Shown one piece after another: positions 1 through 12,100 of a stretch of 64,000 bases of DNA. This DNA is from Desmodesmus armatus. Its lineage: Eukaryota > Chlorophyta > Chlorophyceae > Sphaeropleales > Scenedesmaceae. Within the stretch, counting starts at the first letter, position 1. The number at the start of each line of letters is the position of its first letter. The stretch lies in contig VIIQ02000112.1 in the NCBI GenBank assembly GCA_007449985.2, forward strand, positions 1 to 64,000. The letters are read 5' to 3'. The position numbers were made by a program, and so were the translations under genes. Below the pieces are notes generated by a model that saw only the letters and a program-made list of their open reading frames with translations, did not search any database and was not told where the DNA came from.

Positions 1-378
1 AAACTGAGTGCAACCAGCCAAGTTATCTCAGCAGGGCAGTCAGGATGTTGCGTAAGAATGCAGAATGGCAGATATTTGATGCATAGGGCCTCTGGATGCG
101 GCCTACTGGTCAAAGTGTGGTACGGGTACCATGTGCTTTGCTGCCACACCAAGTTAGCAGTAGCGGGAACCTTGTCAGCCAACTAGATATGATCACCACG
201 GCTTTGAGATTGGCCCCACGTTCTGTGACAGCGCCACAACACTGCAACGGCCCCAAGCCAGTGTTGCATGTGTTCCGCCTGCCTGCCTGGTGCACCCACA
301 TGCGCAAACCCCTGCCGTCCAAGGTTGACATCCTGATCTGAGGCTGAACCTGGGTCATGCTTCCTGTGCTGCGGTGTG

Positions 379-2257
379 TGCAAACACCGCCTGTTTCTGG
401 CCAGCCGACTGGGGCGGACCGAGGTGACTCAGGCTGACCTTGTGGCAGCTGTGGAGCAGACCAAGTATGGGCGGGTGTACGAGGCGGGGCGCTTCATCAG
501 CCCGGGCCGCAAGCAGCGCTTTCTGTTGTGGGGAGTCTGGTTACTGCCTTGCTGCTGCGCTGCTGCCTGCGATCGAGCCCATGACTATGTCACCATCCTG
601 CCATCATCAAGAGCACGGTCGGCAGGACGGTGCTCAAGGTAGGCGCCTGGGTCTGAGGATGGGGTTTGTGTTCAAGCAGCTTGGGTTGGATGAGTGCATG
701 TTCCGTCCCTACCGCAGCTGTCACCGGCATGTATCAACAGTAGCGCCATCTGTTGCATCGTCATACAAATCGCACCCTGAGGGAATGTGGTGCGGGGTCA
801 AGCAGCATGGGATGGCGATGCATGCATGACTGTGTCCCTTAGTGCCTGAGGGGTCAACCGTTAGCACAGGCTGTACTGGGGGTTGGACTGTTGTAATGCA
901 TGACACACATGTGTTGTCAGTGGTGTTCAGTGTTTATGCAAAAAACCACTGCTCACAACAGCATCATTTGTTCCCATCTCCCTCAGCTTGCAGAACATCC
1001 CAGCACCCGCTGATATGGTCACTGCTGTTGCCATGGCCGCTGCTTCCACTGCTGCCGCTCTTCCTGCTACAGCCCAATGTTGGGCGCTACACCACGGGCA
1101 TCTGACGCTGTGCTACCTGAGCAGCAGCTGCGGCTGATGCTGGCTGGCCGTGCTGCTGAGGAGTTGGTGTTGGGGGGACGAGCTCAGCAGCCTGCACCAG
1201 GCAAACTCATGCTGGCACGCGAGAGTGAGGGTGCAGACAGCACAGCTTGCTCAACTTATCCATTTACGCCATCCCTTTTGGTTTACCAAAACACAAGTAG
1301 GCTACTTGTGCTGCATTCGCGTAAACCAACAGGTTTTGTTTGCTCAATTTGACCAGCTTGTTGAATCATGCAATGTGTTGGCCTGACTGCGTTTCGGTTC
1401 ACATCGCCACACCACGCTGTCCTGCACCCATGGCGGTGGAGCTAGCTGACTGTTGTCTTACAGGCCCTGGGATTTTGAGTGCAGGTAGAGACCCCCCACG
1501 CTGATTGTCACCCATCCTCTCACCATAATGCCCTGCTGTCATCTCCCTGTGACCCCGCACCCCTGCTGCCCCCTGCAGATCGTTCACAAGATGTTCCATG
1601 CAGGCATGTCCTCCCACCCCGACTTCCAGAACGTTCGTGGGCTGGGCACCACCTACCTGGACCCCTCCATGGAGCCCAACAGGTTCACCACCTTCATCAC
1701 TCAGACAGACCAGGATCAGACCTCCAGCGAGTGGATTGACATTGACATTGAGATGGAGACAAAGCTCAATGCAGCCTATGAGGAGGTGGGTGGGGGTTGG
1801 GGCGGGAGCGGTGTGTGGTGCATCAAGACTTACAGCTACAGGTGGTGTGTGTGTGCTGGTGTGGGGTTGGGTTGATCATAGATATGTCTGTACAGGGGTG
1901 AACTTATTGTCAGGGTCTTCACTGCGATAGTGAGGGGAGGGCATCTGGGATGCTGCAGCTGGGGGGGGGGGGGGGGCAGGTCTGGTGCCCTGGCCTCATG
2001 GATTCCTGTGTGTCGTGAAGCCGGAGCAACACATTCAAGGCTTCTGCAAGGCAGGTGTGTGGAGTTTGTGTGGAGTTCGTGGCATGCTGACTGACTGATG
2101 ATGATGAGTGCACACTGCGACATTGCGGGCTGTGCTTTGTGCAGGTCAAGGAGATGCTCAGCCGCAAACGGCCAGCGCTGGACGCCCTCACTGCTGCCCT
2201 GTGGACAAGGAGCACCTGCAGGTGCTGCTGTGTACGATGTGCTGGAGCCCCACCTGA
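379..2257 (+). pseudogene. FtsH/FtsHi-like AAA-protease C-terminal region, frame-disrupted (5' part outside window)
   Basis: Segments read like the end of an FtsH AAA module and the M41 peptidase domain. They are a helix with GRTEVTQADLVAAVEQTKYG near 412-475, GRAAEELVLG near 1147-1176, and an exon at 1579-1785 (acceptor CCCTGCAG, donor GTGGGT) starting IVHKMFHAGMSS. An exon from 2145 carries VKEMLSRKRPALDALTAAL, the usual FtsH C-terminal helix. At the place of the catalytic HEAGH helix I read GESGY followed by CLAAALLPAIEP, which would lack both zinc-binding histidines, as in plastid FtsHi pseudoproteases. Consecutive conserved segments lie in different frames: around 535, 580, 1175 (a G run), 1200 and 2200. 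No single open frame can be built. This may be a decaying pseudogene, or a real gene with assembly indels. The AAA ATPase exons would lie left of position 1. The family is fairly sure; the state of the gene is not. Confidence 0.5.
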
Positions 2258-2883
2258 CAGAGGATGACAGGCTGGCGCGGAGGAAGCAGCCAAGGAGCTT
2301 GCATTCATCTGAGCTGCAGGGAAAGCTTTCACTTGAAGCAGCCGGGGCACACCAGTGTGTGCAAGTGGTGTGTGTTGTTCTTGGGTTGGAATGATCGGCA
2401 CATGCTGCGGTGTGCTGTGCCCTGATACAGCAGGCAGCAAGCATCTGTTGCAGCATTGCTTATCATGTGTATCATGTGTACACATGCCTCGTATGCTGAA
2501 AAGCATGGGATGGCTGAGGATTGCCTCATTGACAAGCATATCAATCTGGGTCCTCTGGTCTGGGGTTTACAACTGACTGTGTTACCTGGCTTGTTGCGGC
2601 AGTTGAAGTCACAAACCTCAATTTCCAGCACTGCCAAAATCATCAGTGGGTTTTTTAAAGCTCCTGTAGGTTCGAAACGGATTCAGCAAGGACTTGCACG
2701 ATTTGGCAAGGACCCACCAGACTTTCTTGTTGTGCAGCACCTACCTGAAGCGTACATCTACTTCAACAGACGTTTATTCAGCGCTCTGACTGACCAGCTG
2801 TTAGGACGGTGCACATAGGCGTCGAGTAGCCAGCAAAGCAGCAGGAGGGTGGCAGTCCCAGCACAGCAGTCCCAGCAGCTACC

Positions 2884-4987
2884 ATGTCCTCATTGGCAGC
2901 TGCCAGGGCCGATAACTTTTACTATCCACCCAACTACGACCCTGCTAAGCATGGCAGCCTCAACCAGGTGAGCTTGATTGCATGGTCTCGTTCTTCTGCT
3001 GCTGCACGCCCTCATGCAACATGCAGCAGCTCCTCTCGTGCCGCTGCCTGGCTTCAGCATCTCCGCCCTGCACACCTGCTGCTTGTCTGCAGTTTCAAGG
3101 CCAGCACCCACTGCGAGACAGGGCAAAGAAGCTGGATGAGGGTATCCTGGTCATCAGGTGTGACACGCAGGGACCTGCAATCCAACGCAGCAGACGTGTG
3201 TGCTGCATGATCAGCACGCAGTCACAGCCAGCAGCAGACAGACACTTTGGCTGTACATGCATGTACTTAGCAGCATGCCTGTTGGCCTGCTGTCACCCAC
3301 AGCAGCGAGATGGGTTTGCAGGCATCGTTGCCGAGATGCTGGGTGTTCCTTGTGCTTCCTGCAGGTTTGAGGTGCCCTTCAACATCTGGTGTGACACATG
3401 CGGGGAGCACATTGCCAAGGGTGTGCGCTTCAACGCAGAGAAGAAGCAGGTGTGTCCCCACCCCACCCCAGGGCCTTATCACTGTACAATGCTGGTGTCT
3501 CCCAATGTGCTGAGGTTGTGCAAGCTGCAGGACAATACAGCAGACGCCCTTCATACAAGCATGTCTTACAAAGCAGCCAGCTCACACAGCTTTCTTACGA
3601 TGCCGGAAAGAAGCTTCAGCCGCCGCCATGTTAGTAGTATGCAGTAGCAGCATTGCACGAGCAGGTTGCCGCATCATACAGGCTCAGGCTTTGGTTTTTG
3701 TGCCACCCCCCCCCCCACCCTTCATTACACGCCCCTCCATGCATCAGGTCGGCAGCTGCATTGCATGAGCAGGTTGCTGCGTCATACAGGCTCAGGCATT
3801 GGTTTGCGTGCCCACCACACCCTTTCACTGCCACCCTCCATGCATCAGGTTGGCAGCTACTTTTCCACCAAGATTTGGGCCTTCACGATGCGGCACCACT
3901 GCGGCTGCAAGATCACCATCACCACAGACCCAAAGAATGCAGAGTACATCGTCACTGAGGGAGGCCGGCGCAAAATTGAAACATACGACCCAGATGATGC
4001 GCAGGTGGGACCGACGAGCGGGGGCCCGGGGGGGGGGGGGGTAGGGGGCTTCCTGCAGACCGCAGCTTTGCAGTTGGAGCCCTTGCCAGTTGTGTTGATC
4101 GTTCATGATGGCGGCAGCGCACGTGTGTGCGCCTACATCCCCACTCACAATTCATCCTTGACACGCGCATGCATTCATCATGCTGCCACACTATCCATAC
4201 CGTCTCAAAGCTCTCTGCTCTGGTTTGCTGCCATGCGTGTACAGACCATCGAACTGCCGGACGCCAACGAGCGTGCAGCCGTGTCTGCCGACCCCTTGGC
4301 CAGCCTGGAGCGCCAGACGCTGCACGCCGCCAGGCAGCCTCAGGGCGGGCGCAGCTGGTGACACTCACAGCTGAGCGTGAGGCCAAGGGGCGGGACCCCT
4401 ACAGCCTCAACAAGACGCTGCGGGCGGCAATGCGGCAGCACAAGAAGCGGGACGCGCAGCTGGACACAGAGTGAGTGGAGAGGACAGAGGATATGGGGGA
4501 TTCAGGAGGACGGCGGATGAGAGGGAAAAGTTGGCTAACCTGCATTGCGCAGCAGCAGCTGTGATACTGCCATGGTCATAGGCGGCTTGTGTTGCAGGTA
4601 GTTGTGATCCTTGCGGAAGGCAGCAAGCTTGATACAGCGGGGTGGCGCCCCGTGGCATGGCGGCAAAGCCAGTCAGCAAACCTCAGCAGCGAGTGATGAT
4701 GTATGAGCTGTGCAATTGTACATTGTTTGTGTAGACGGTCTTGTTGCTTTTCGGGTGACGAGATGGCCCGTGTGATGCCAGTGGTGAGGCTATGTGTGCT
4801 AGCAGTACAACCGGTGTGGACAAATGTGGTGAAGCAGGTTATTGGCTTGCAAGTGCAGCGTGTTGCTTTGCAGATTTGCAGGTCTCCAGGTGGCTTTGTT
4901 TTGCTCTGTGGCCCTTGCTTGTGGATTATGCCCTATGAGCCTAGTTTGGCTCCAGAAAGGGCGGTCAGGCGTGGCCCTGACCCAGTT

Positions 4988-5031
<44 letters not shown>

Positions 5032-5698
5032 TCATCACCTGCTGCTGAGGTTTGCTGATGGGGCTGATCTCGTCACGCCTCCGGGCACCACCAAATGCAG
5101 CCATGTGCGGGTCAACCAGCCAGGGTTGTTCTTGTCAGAGGTCTGGTAAATCAGCTGATCGCGCAAACGTGTGGGATACTACATCTGACATCATGTTCAT
5201 GTCAAGCATCAGGGTTCTGGTATGACAGCCGCCGCTGACAGTGAAATGTCAACCTGCTGGCTGTGTGCTGTCTGTGTGTGTTTGCTGGCCAGGCAGCGTG
5301 AGCTGGGGCTGTCAGAGGACATCAAGCTGCTGCCTGCTTCTGAGGCAGATGCAGTCGCTGCTCAGATTGCTCTCAACCAGCAGTCTGGTGTCAAGTACCA
5401 GGACAGCCATCAGAACAAGCGGACCAAGATCATGACCGAGTCGATATTTGGGCAGCAGCAGCAGCCGGGGCGACAGGTTGCTGGTGGCAGCAGCAGCGGC
5501 GGTGCTGGCAGCAGTAGAGCCCTTGTCTCCAGCAGCAGCCGGCCACCGCAGCCGCATAAGAAGCATCGACCGGCGGGCAGCGGTGGTCTAGCAGCATTGG
5601 CGGGGGCGGCAGCTGGCAGCAGTAAGGCGGCAGCGTTGCAGAAGCAGCAGTTGCAGCAGCGGGTGCTGCTGGCCAAGCAGCGGAAAAAGCAGGGGTGA
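2884..5698 (+). CDS. CCDC130: CWC16/YJU2 family splicing factor, CCDC130-like
   Basis: Six exons: 2884-2967, 3093-3157, 3365-3449, 3849-4004, 4245-4470 and 5293-5698, all GT-AG. The protein starts MSSLAAARADNFYYPPNYDP, the typical CCDC130/Saf4 opening, followed by the conserved block GQHPLRDRAKKLDEGILVIR. Zinc-type cysteines are at about C59, C62, C96 and C98 (IWCDTCGEH and HHCGCK). The conserved DPLASLE segment follows, then a charged middle and a low-complexity Gln/Ser/Ala tail with basic patches. Family members act in the nucleus with the spliceosome around catalytic activation. The start codon follows CAGCTACC and is the first Met of the conserved N-terminus. Oddity: inside exon 5, between about 4325 and 4362, the frame must shift by one base to keep the homologous reading (from LERQTLHAARQ to EREAKGRDPYSLNK). 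As written the exon hits TGA at 4359-4361. I suspect a missing base near the GGGCGGGC stretch. TGTAA was not seen soon after the stop. Confidence 0.9.
3651..3859 (+). repeat. Tandem duplication of an intron/exon boundary in CCDC130
   Basis: Two diverged units, 3651-3758 and 3759-3859. Both begin CATTGCA(C/T)GAGCAGG and both end with a CATGCATCAG acceptor followed by GTYGGCAGCT. The second unit's end is the genuine 3' splice site plus the first 11 bases of exon 4. The first unit carries a decoy acceptor ending at 3747, whose use would give a TGA after six codons. A poly-C run lies in unit 1. Confidence 0.8.
4932..5031 (+). mobile_element. (TAG)n-tailed dispersed repeat, copy 1
   Basis: A unique part of about 56 bp begins CCTATGAGCC, contains GGCGTGGCCCTGACCCAGTT, and is followed by about 14 copies of TAG (4988-5030). 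The same sequence recurs in inverse orientation at 11252-11327 and truncated at 43052-43083, each time next to TAG/CTA triplets. A constant 3' end joined to a short tandem repeat and variable 5' truncation are typical of LINE or SINE insertions. No coding capacity is present. It lies in intron 5 of the CCDC130-like gene. Confidence 0.65.
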
Positions 5699-6122
5699 AT
5701 TGAATTGAAGTGAAGGGCACGCCGTGCGCACGAGCCAGTCCACCTTGTGCTCTTGCGGTGTTTGTATCATTTATGCTTGTATTATATCGTGGTTATGGTG
5801 TGATAACTTCTGTGGGCTTGTTGGCCCTGTGGTCGCTGTGGGTGACCCCCCCCCCTCAGTATTACCCCTGTCCCCTCTTCACCCAATGAAGCATACACGC
5901 ATGTGTGTGTGGCGGAGGCAGTGTCCTGAAGCAAGTATTGGGGTTTGTGACAGAATGCTTGAGGCTTGAACGTGCCCTGCGTCTTGGTAAAACATCAAAG
6001 TGGTGACCCTTTCTCACACTGTGTGATGCTGACAGTGTCAAAAAGCCCCAGACTGCATACTCTGTCGGTTTGGTTGCGGGTGTTGTCTGTATATTTTTTT
6101 TCGCACACGATAACAGTTTGTC
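5699..6122. other. Intergenic, CCDC130 to NPF transporter
   Basis: 424 bp holding the 3' UTR of the CCDC130-like gene and the promoter/5' UTR of the transporter. A C run lies near 5849. I see no further gene. Confidence 0.6.
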
Positions 6123-9100
6123 ATGGCTGACGCAGGGCGGGACATGACGGAGGAGGAGGGTGTTCATCAAATCGGCATGGACAAGAGAGAGTCTTTCCAC
6201 ACAATCAATAAGGATTTCGGAGTGATCAATGACGATGTCCCCAACCTGGACGACGACCCGATCCTTCCTGGAAGGAGAAGGATCCTGTTCTTGGCCTGTC
6301 TCTGCATCTTGGGTGGGTCGCAGCGCAAGCAGAAGCTGCTAATGGTTGTTTATGTCGATATTCTACCCATTGCTGACGATCTGTGACGTACTGTTGCAGG
6401 CAATGAGCTCTGTGAGCGGTAAGTGACTGCACTGTCACTTCTGATAGCCATTGGCGCCCCTGTGGTGGGGTGACACTAACGTCTCGTGTTGCGCTGCAGG
6501 CTTGCTTACTATGGCCTCCAGACCAATATGGGTAAGCACCACCATCTTGTGTCAGTCTTGCTGGCACAAACACCCTTGGTCCCATCCTGTGCCACAGACT
6601 ATCCATATGCACAAACAGCCAGTGAAGCTGCTGCTCTGGGGTGATGTACCAACACAGCAGCTGTCCTCAAGCCGGTTGAACCAGGCCAGTGCACACGTTG
6701 CACCCCCCCCCCCCCCCCCCCCCCCCCGGGGGCGTCACCCCCCTCCTCTGTACCCCGCTGTATTGTCACCTGCAGGTCTGTATCTGAAGAAGGTGTTGGG
6801 CTACCCCGCTGACACAGCATCTCAGCTGGTGAGCAACCACAACACCCCTGGTGTAGGGGTTGTGGCCAGCCAGTGTCACACGGCGGCCCGCTTCAGCTGT
6901 GGGATGCTTTTGCATGGCACCACACATGCACAGTTGCAGCCTGCTGTAAAGAACGCCCTGGTGCCAAACCACAATGCTAGCTTTCCATTTCAACACATCA
7001 GATGTGCCACAGCTGTTGCACTGACCAATGCATTTGCTCTGGTACACACCTGCTGTCCTGCTTCCACACCCAAACCCTTTCCCATGGGAAGGGTGGCCAC
7101 AAGCAATGCATTCCCCTGCACTCGACCTGCACCCCCCCCCCATCCCTTTCTTGCTTGTCGTGCCCCCCCCCCCCTTGCAGCTGCAAGTGTGGAAGGCTAC
7201 TGTGTACCTGACCCCCCTGGTTGGTGCCTACCTGGCTGATGCAGTGATGGGCAGGTTCTGGGTCATCCTGGTCTTCAGCTGCATCTACTTCTTGGTAAGA
7301 GGGTGAGGGCAACAGCAGCACCAGCAGCAGAGGGGTGGGAGGAGGGGCAGCAGAGGGTGAGGGCAATTGGATGCAAGGCAGTAGCAGTTGGCCAGATTAG
7401 GATCACACCGACTTCAGGAAAGTTCGTAGCTGGGCCGCCCAGCTCCATGATGGAGTGTGGGGATCATACAGAGCCATCACCATGAAGGCTCAGCTGCACG
7501 GGGCCCCTCTGTGTGATTGGTCAATGTGCAAGCATCTGGGTCCCATCTCCAGCATCCCTGGTACGACAGGAAAATGAAAAACATCACGCGTGCCTCCTGG
7601 CCGCACACACCCAAACGTTGGTTCTGTTCCTTTCATGATCATGCTGCTAGGAGTTGTCCTTGAATCAAGCTGTGCCGCCGCCTGACCACCTGTCCCGCAG
7701 GGTATGCTGGGCATCACGCTGGTCAATCTCATCCCGGCAGTGAAGCCAGGCAAGGGAACTGTGCCGCCCGCCGGCATTGACACCACACGCAGCATCTTCT
7801 GGGTGCGCAGCAGCAGCAGCAGCAGCAGACGATACATAGATGGCACCCCCCTATATACCGGGATAGAGCTTACTGAGTCAGCTCAACTCAGCATGGTCAC
7901 CTAGTGCCTGCAGACAAAACCATGTGTCGCACTCAACCACACTCGGCTTGCTAGTTGTATGCAGCATGTGCTGATGTTCAGCTGTGCTGCATACAACTAG
8001 CAAGTGAGGTGTGTGTCAGCTGAGCTACTGCAATGCTTGCATGGCCTCATGTCGCTGCAGTCTGCACTGCTTAGGTGTGTGTTCTGTGCTGCACTGCACT
8101 GCGGTGCAAGCTGCGCTGTGCTGTGTTGTGCTGTGCCAGCACCCATGCCATGCTGTGCTGTGCTGTGCTGTATGTGTGTGTCCCTCACAGGCGTTCATGT
8201 ACCTCACTGCCTTGGGCTCAGGTGGCATCAAGCCATGTGTCAGCAGCTTTGGAGGTGATCAATTCAAGGAGACAAGTGCGCGTGAGAGGTACGGCCCTGC
8301 TGTGCTGCAGCTGTCAGGTGTTAGTGCACCAACTGGTGGACAGGCACACTTACATGTGTGACTAGAAAGCGGACGTGCCAGCAGTGTGACATCAGTAGAC
8401 ACATGTGACATCAGTAGACTGGACGAGCTTGAATAAGCTTTGGTGCTGGCCACTGGGAAGTAGCGTATCTGCGCCGGCGCCTGATGAACAGCCTTCGAAC
8501 TATGGCCATGCTTGTTACCCTTGTGTAGACACAGGGAGTGCATCCAGCCAATGCTTCAACCATATGCACCCAAAGCTGTGTTGTGTCCTGTCAGGTCGTG
8601 GCGGTCCTCCTTCTTCAACTACTTCTACTTCGCCATCAACATTGGCTCACTGGTGAGAGAGCACCTGCGGTGCAGAAAATAATGGTACTGAGTCAGTCCA
8701 ACCTGTGGGTGCCCAACCTGGAGCAGTGTACTGTCGCATGCCATGCATGCAACCACCTTGGCTGCCTAGCAGTGGGCTTTGAGGCCAGTCCCTCAAGCGG
8801 ATAGTTCTTCAAAAAACAGTACGGGGCTGTGAGGCTTGTAGCACTTTTTGCAGGCCGTTGGTCCCTCCTGTTGTTCAAAAGTTGAATAACATGTTGGTAA
8901 CATGTTACTCTGTCTGCATGCTGCAGGTTGCCTCAACAGTGGTGGTTGGTGTCCAGGAGAGCAGCGGCTACGGAGTGGGCTTTGGGATCCCCACCATTGC
9001 CTTTGGCGTTGCTATTTTCTGTTTCATCCTTGGTGCAATCTTCAAGCTGTATGTCAAGGTGCCTCCTGAGGGATCACCCTTTGGCCGCATCTGGGGGGTG

Positions 9101-12100
9101 TTCAAGAGTAAGCAACTGGGTGCTACTGACAGCAGCCACTGCTGAGAGTTGGTTTTGGTGCACTTGTGGTGGACAGACAGGACAGGATATGTGTGGCTTG
9201 AGGTCCCCTCGGGAGGGGGGAGGGTTGATAGAGACACGGCATTGGCCTGCTACTAAAAATATCTATGTTTGGGGGGGGGGGGAGCTTGAAGGTGCGCTGA
9301 TAATAGTGTTGTGCCTCTGTGTTTGATGGAAGCGATGGCTCGACATGTGAGCTATGCATGAGCCTGACACAGTGCTGCATTGGCTTCCATTGCGCAGGTG
9401 CCTGGGTGAACCGCAAGGCTGTTGTCCCTAGCAGCCCTGATGAGCTTCATGAGCCCCTGCCTGGCAGCAAGGGGGCACTGCCATACACGATGGGGTACAC
9501 ACCACGCATGAAGTGAGCGCCCTGCTTTTGCGGCCTTTGACGCATGCATGAGTCAGCTCCAGGGTACTTTTGCATGAGGAAAGGCGGCGGGTTGAACATC
9601 AGCACCATCATACGATGCACGTTTCCACACATTTTGACAAAGGTTCAGGCCCCAGGCAATGGTGATCGTAGGGGTGCTGCGCGGTTCTGACTTAATTCTC
9701 TGAAGCCATTGGATGCAACTCAATTAGCAGCAGCATGCCTGCCGACAGTGTCTGAAAGTGTGTGCTGTGCTGTGCTGTGCTGTGCTGTGCTGTGCTGTGC
9801 TGTGCTGTGCTGTGCTGTGCTGTGCTGTGCCGTATGCCCCAGGGCTCTGGACAAGGCTGCTGTGTTAGGCACAGGCACTGTCGTGAGTCGCACACAGGTT
9901 GAGGAGACGAAGGCGTTTTTGGGCATCATGCCACTGTTCCTGTGCATCTGCATCTACCAGGTGAGGATTCAAACGGCTGGCTTGGTCAAGCAGCTGGCGG
10001 GATGAAGCACGAACAGCAGCGCAATGCCAAACAGTTGATAGGATCAGGGTCACCATGTTGCACTGCATGTGTCGAAACCAAGACCGGCTTGGTTACAGTG
10101 CAATGTCTGTTGTTGCACCGCCGCCAATGACTGTTTCTGTTGTGTTGTGCCTGTGGTTTCCCTGCAGATGGCGTACGACCCTATCTTGTAAGTGACAGCG
10201 CGGGCTATCCAAAGCCAGCACGCCAGTTGGCATGTACATGTTCAGCCTGTCCACTCGGCATGCTTGTTGGTGGTGCGCAAGGCATGCATTGCAAGTTGGC
10301 TTGGCATGACTCTGCGCACCCGGCCAGCTGGGCTGCAGGCATTTGATTGACGATCAACCTTGTGATGTTGTTGTGGCCTGCAGTACCCTGCTGCCCTACC
10401 CTGGTGATGTCATGGACAGGCAGATGGGCAGCGCACAGGTACACAGCCACACCCCTGTTCGCGCCAGCCGTTGTCAAAGCTACAGCCAGCCATTACCAAA
10501 GCTACAGCCAGCCGTTACCAAAGCTACAGCAATACCTACTAGTGACTCATGCCTGCCTGGAGATGTGGCCACCAGGCATGGAAACATGGTGCCGGGAGCA
10601 ACTTGCATGCCCAGTTGAGGATTCTACTAGTACTTAGCATTGCGTGGCAGACTGGTCGGTTGACGGCGCTGGCGGTGCAGTGTTGTGACGGTCGGCACGC
10701 ATCTGACACACCGTCAGCTTCACACAACACATGGCCACTTTGCCCCCCTGGTGCTTGCAGATCCCGGCATCAACCATCTCCTTTGCCAACACCTTTGGCG
10801 TGCTGTTCACTGTGGTGTTCTACGACCTGGTCATCACGAAGATTGCAACAAAGTAGGTGCAAGGCATGCAGTATGGCAGCAGCGCCCCTGAAGCAAATCG
10901 GCATACACTCCTTGCCAACAGTAGTACATGTCAACTGCCGCTGACACTGCTGAGACAAACTTCCAACTTGATTGAGCGCTGCAGCTTCCTGCCGACCTCG
11001 TGTGTGTAAGCATGAAAGGATTGGGTGGCTGACGCTGTGCGCTCGCGCGGCAAAGTGCTGAACTGTGCTGTGCTGTGTCCTGCAGGATTGGTCGTCCCAT
11101 CAGCATGACGATGCGCATCGGCATGGGCTTCTTTGTTCAGATCCTGGCGCTGGTCAGTGCAGCACTCATTGAGATGATGCGCTACAGGATGGTGCGCAGC
11201 AGCGGACTGGTGGACAAATTCATCGCTGCAGGTGGGGCCGCAGCTGCGACGCTACTACTAACAACTACTTTATTGGATCAGGGCCACGCCTGATTGCCCT
11301 TTCAGGAGCCAAACAAGGCTCATAGGGATGCATTGGCAGGCACTGCAGCTTACTGAGGGTGTGTATGTGGGTTCACCCCCCATGCTATAGTTGGTTCATG
11401 AGCTGGGAGCTGGGAGCTATAGTTGGTTCATGAGCTGGGAGCTATAGCTGCTGGGACAATTATTGCATCCGCAATCGCTAGGGCAGGCAACGTGCCTGAC
11501 TGACTGGCAGTCAGTCGGCAGCACTTCTGCCTCTAGCAACATCCGCACATATGCATGTATGTACATGCAATGCTGCAGGGCCTGATGCCGACCCCCTTGA
11601 CCCCAAGTTCACACAGCCGATGAGCATCTGGTGGCAGTTCATCCCCTACTTCCTGGTGGGGGTGTCAGAGGTCTTCACCAACATTGGAACCATGGAGCTG
11701 TTCTACACACAAGGTGAGGAGGGGGACGGGCAGTTATAATGACGTCATCTTGTTGATCATAGTGACGTTACTTTTTGTGTCAAGTTGTGTGGCTCAGTGG
11801 CATCATATGCACTGCCTGGCCACCATCCTGCTACAGCCTGATGACAGGGCTGGGCTCAAGCCCACCATAGCCCAGGGTTTAGAGTGCTGGCCCCACACAG
11901 TCCTGTGGCTTGTGCTACTATGGCAATCTGGGAAGTGCGCAAAGCTGGGACGTGTGACTGCGTGCTAGTCCTAGCACCTCCCACTGGTGGCGCCCTTTCC
12001 GCAAGCACTAAACATCACACAGCAGCAGACACATGCAGGGCCTCGGTAGTGTGAACTGCCGACACTGGAGACTGCCACCGCCGGCCACACACTAATCAGG

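Noticed and set aside
1836..2539. Two overlapping minus frames of 206 codons
   Set aside because: They are antisense to FtsH-like exons and introns and lack motifs; treated as shadows.
2640..2720. GGTTCGAAAC, resembling a tRNA T-loop
   Set aside because: No acceptor, D- or anticodon-stem could be drawn around it.
4799..5104. Poly-Leu open frame
   Set aside because: It is the CTA triplet tail of a dispersed repeat read in frame, not a signal peptide or membrane protein.
9764..9830. Pentanucleotide array as a telomere-like or CRISPR-like repeat
   Set aside because: It is a simple GTGCT microsatellite within an intron, without spacers and unlike algal telomere repeats.
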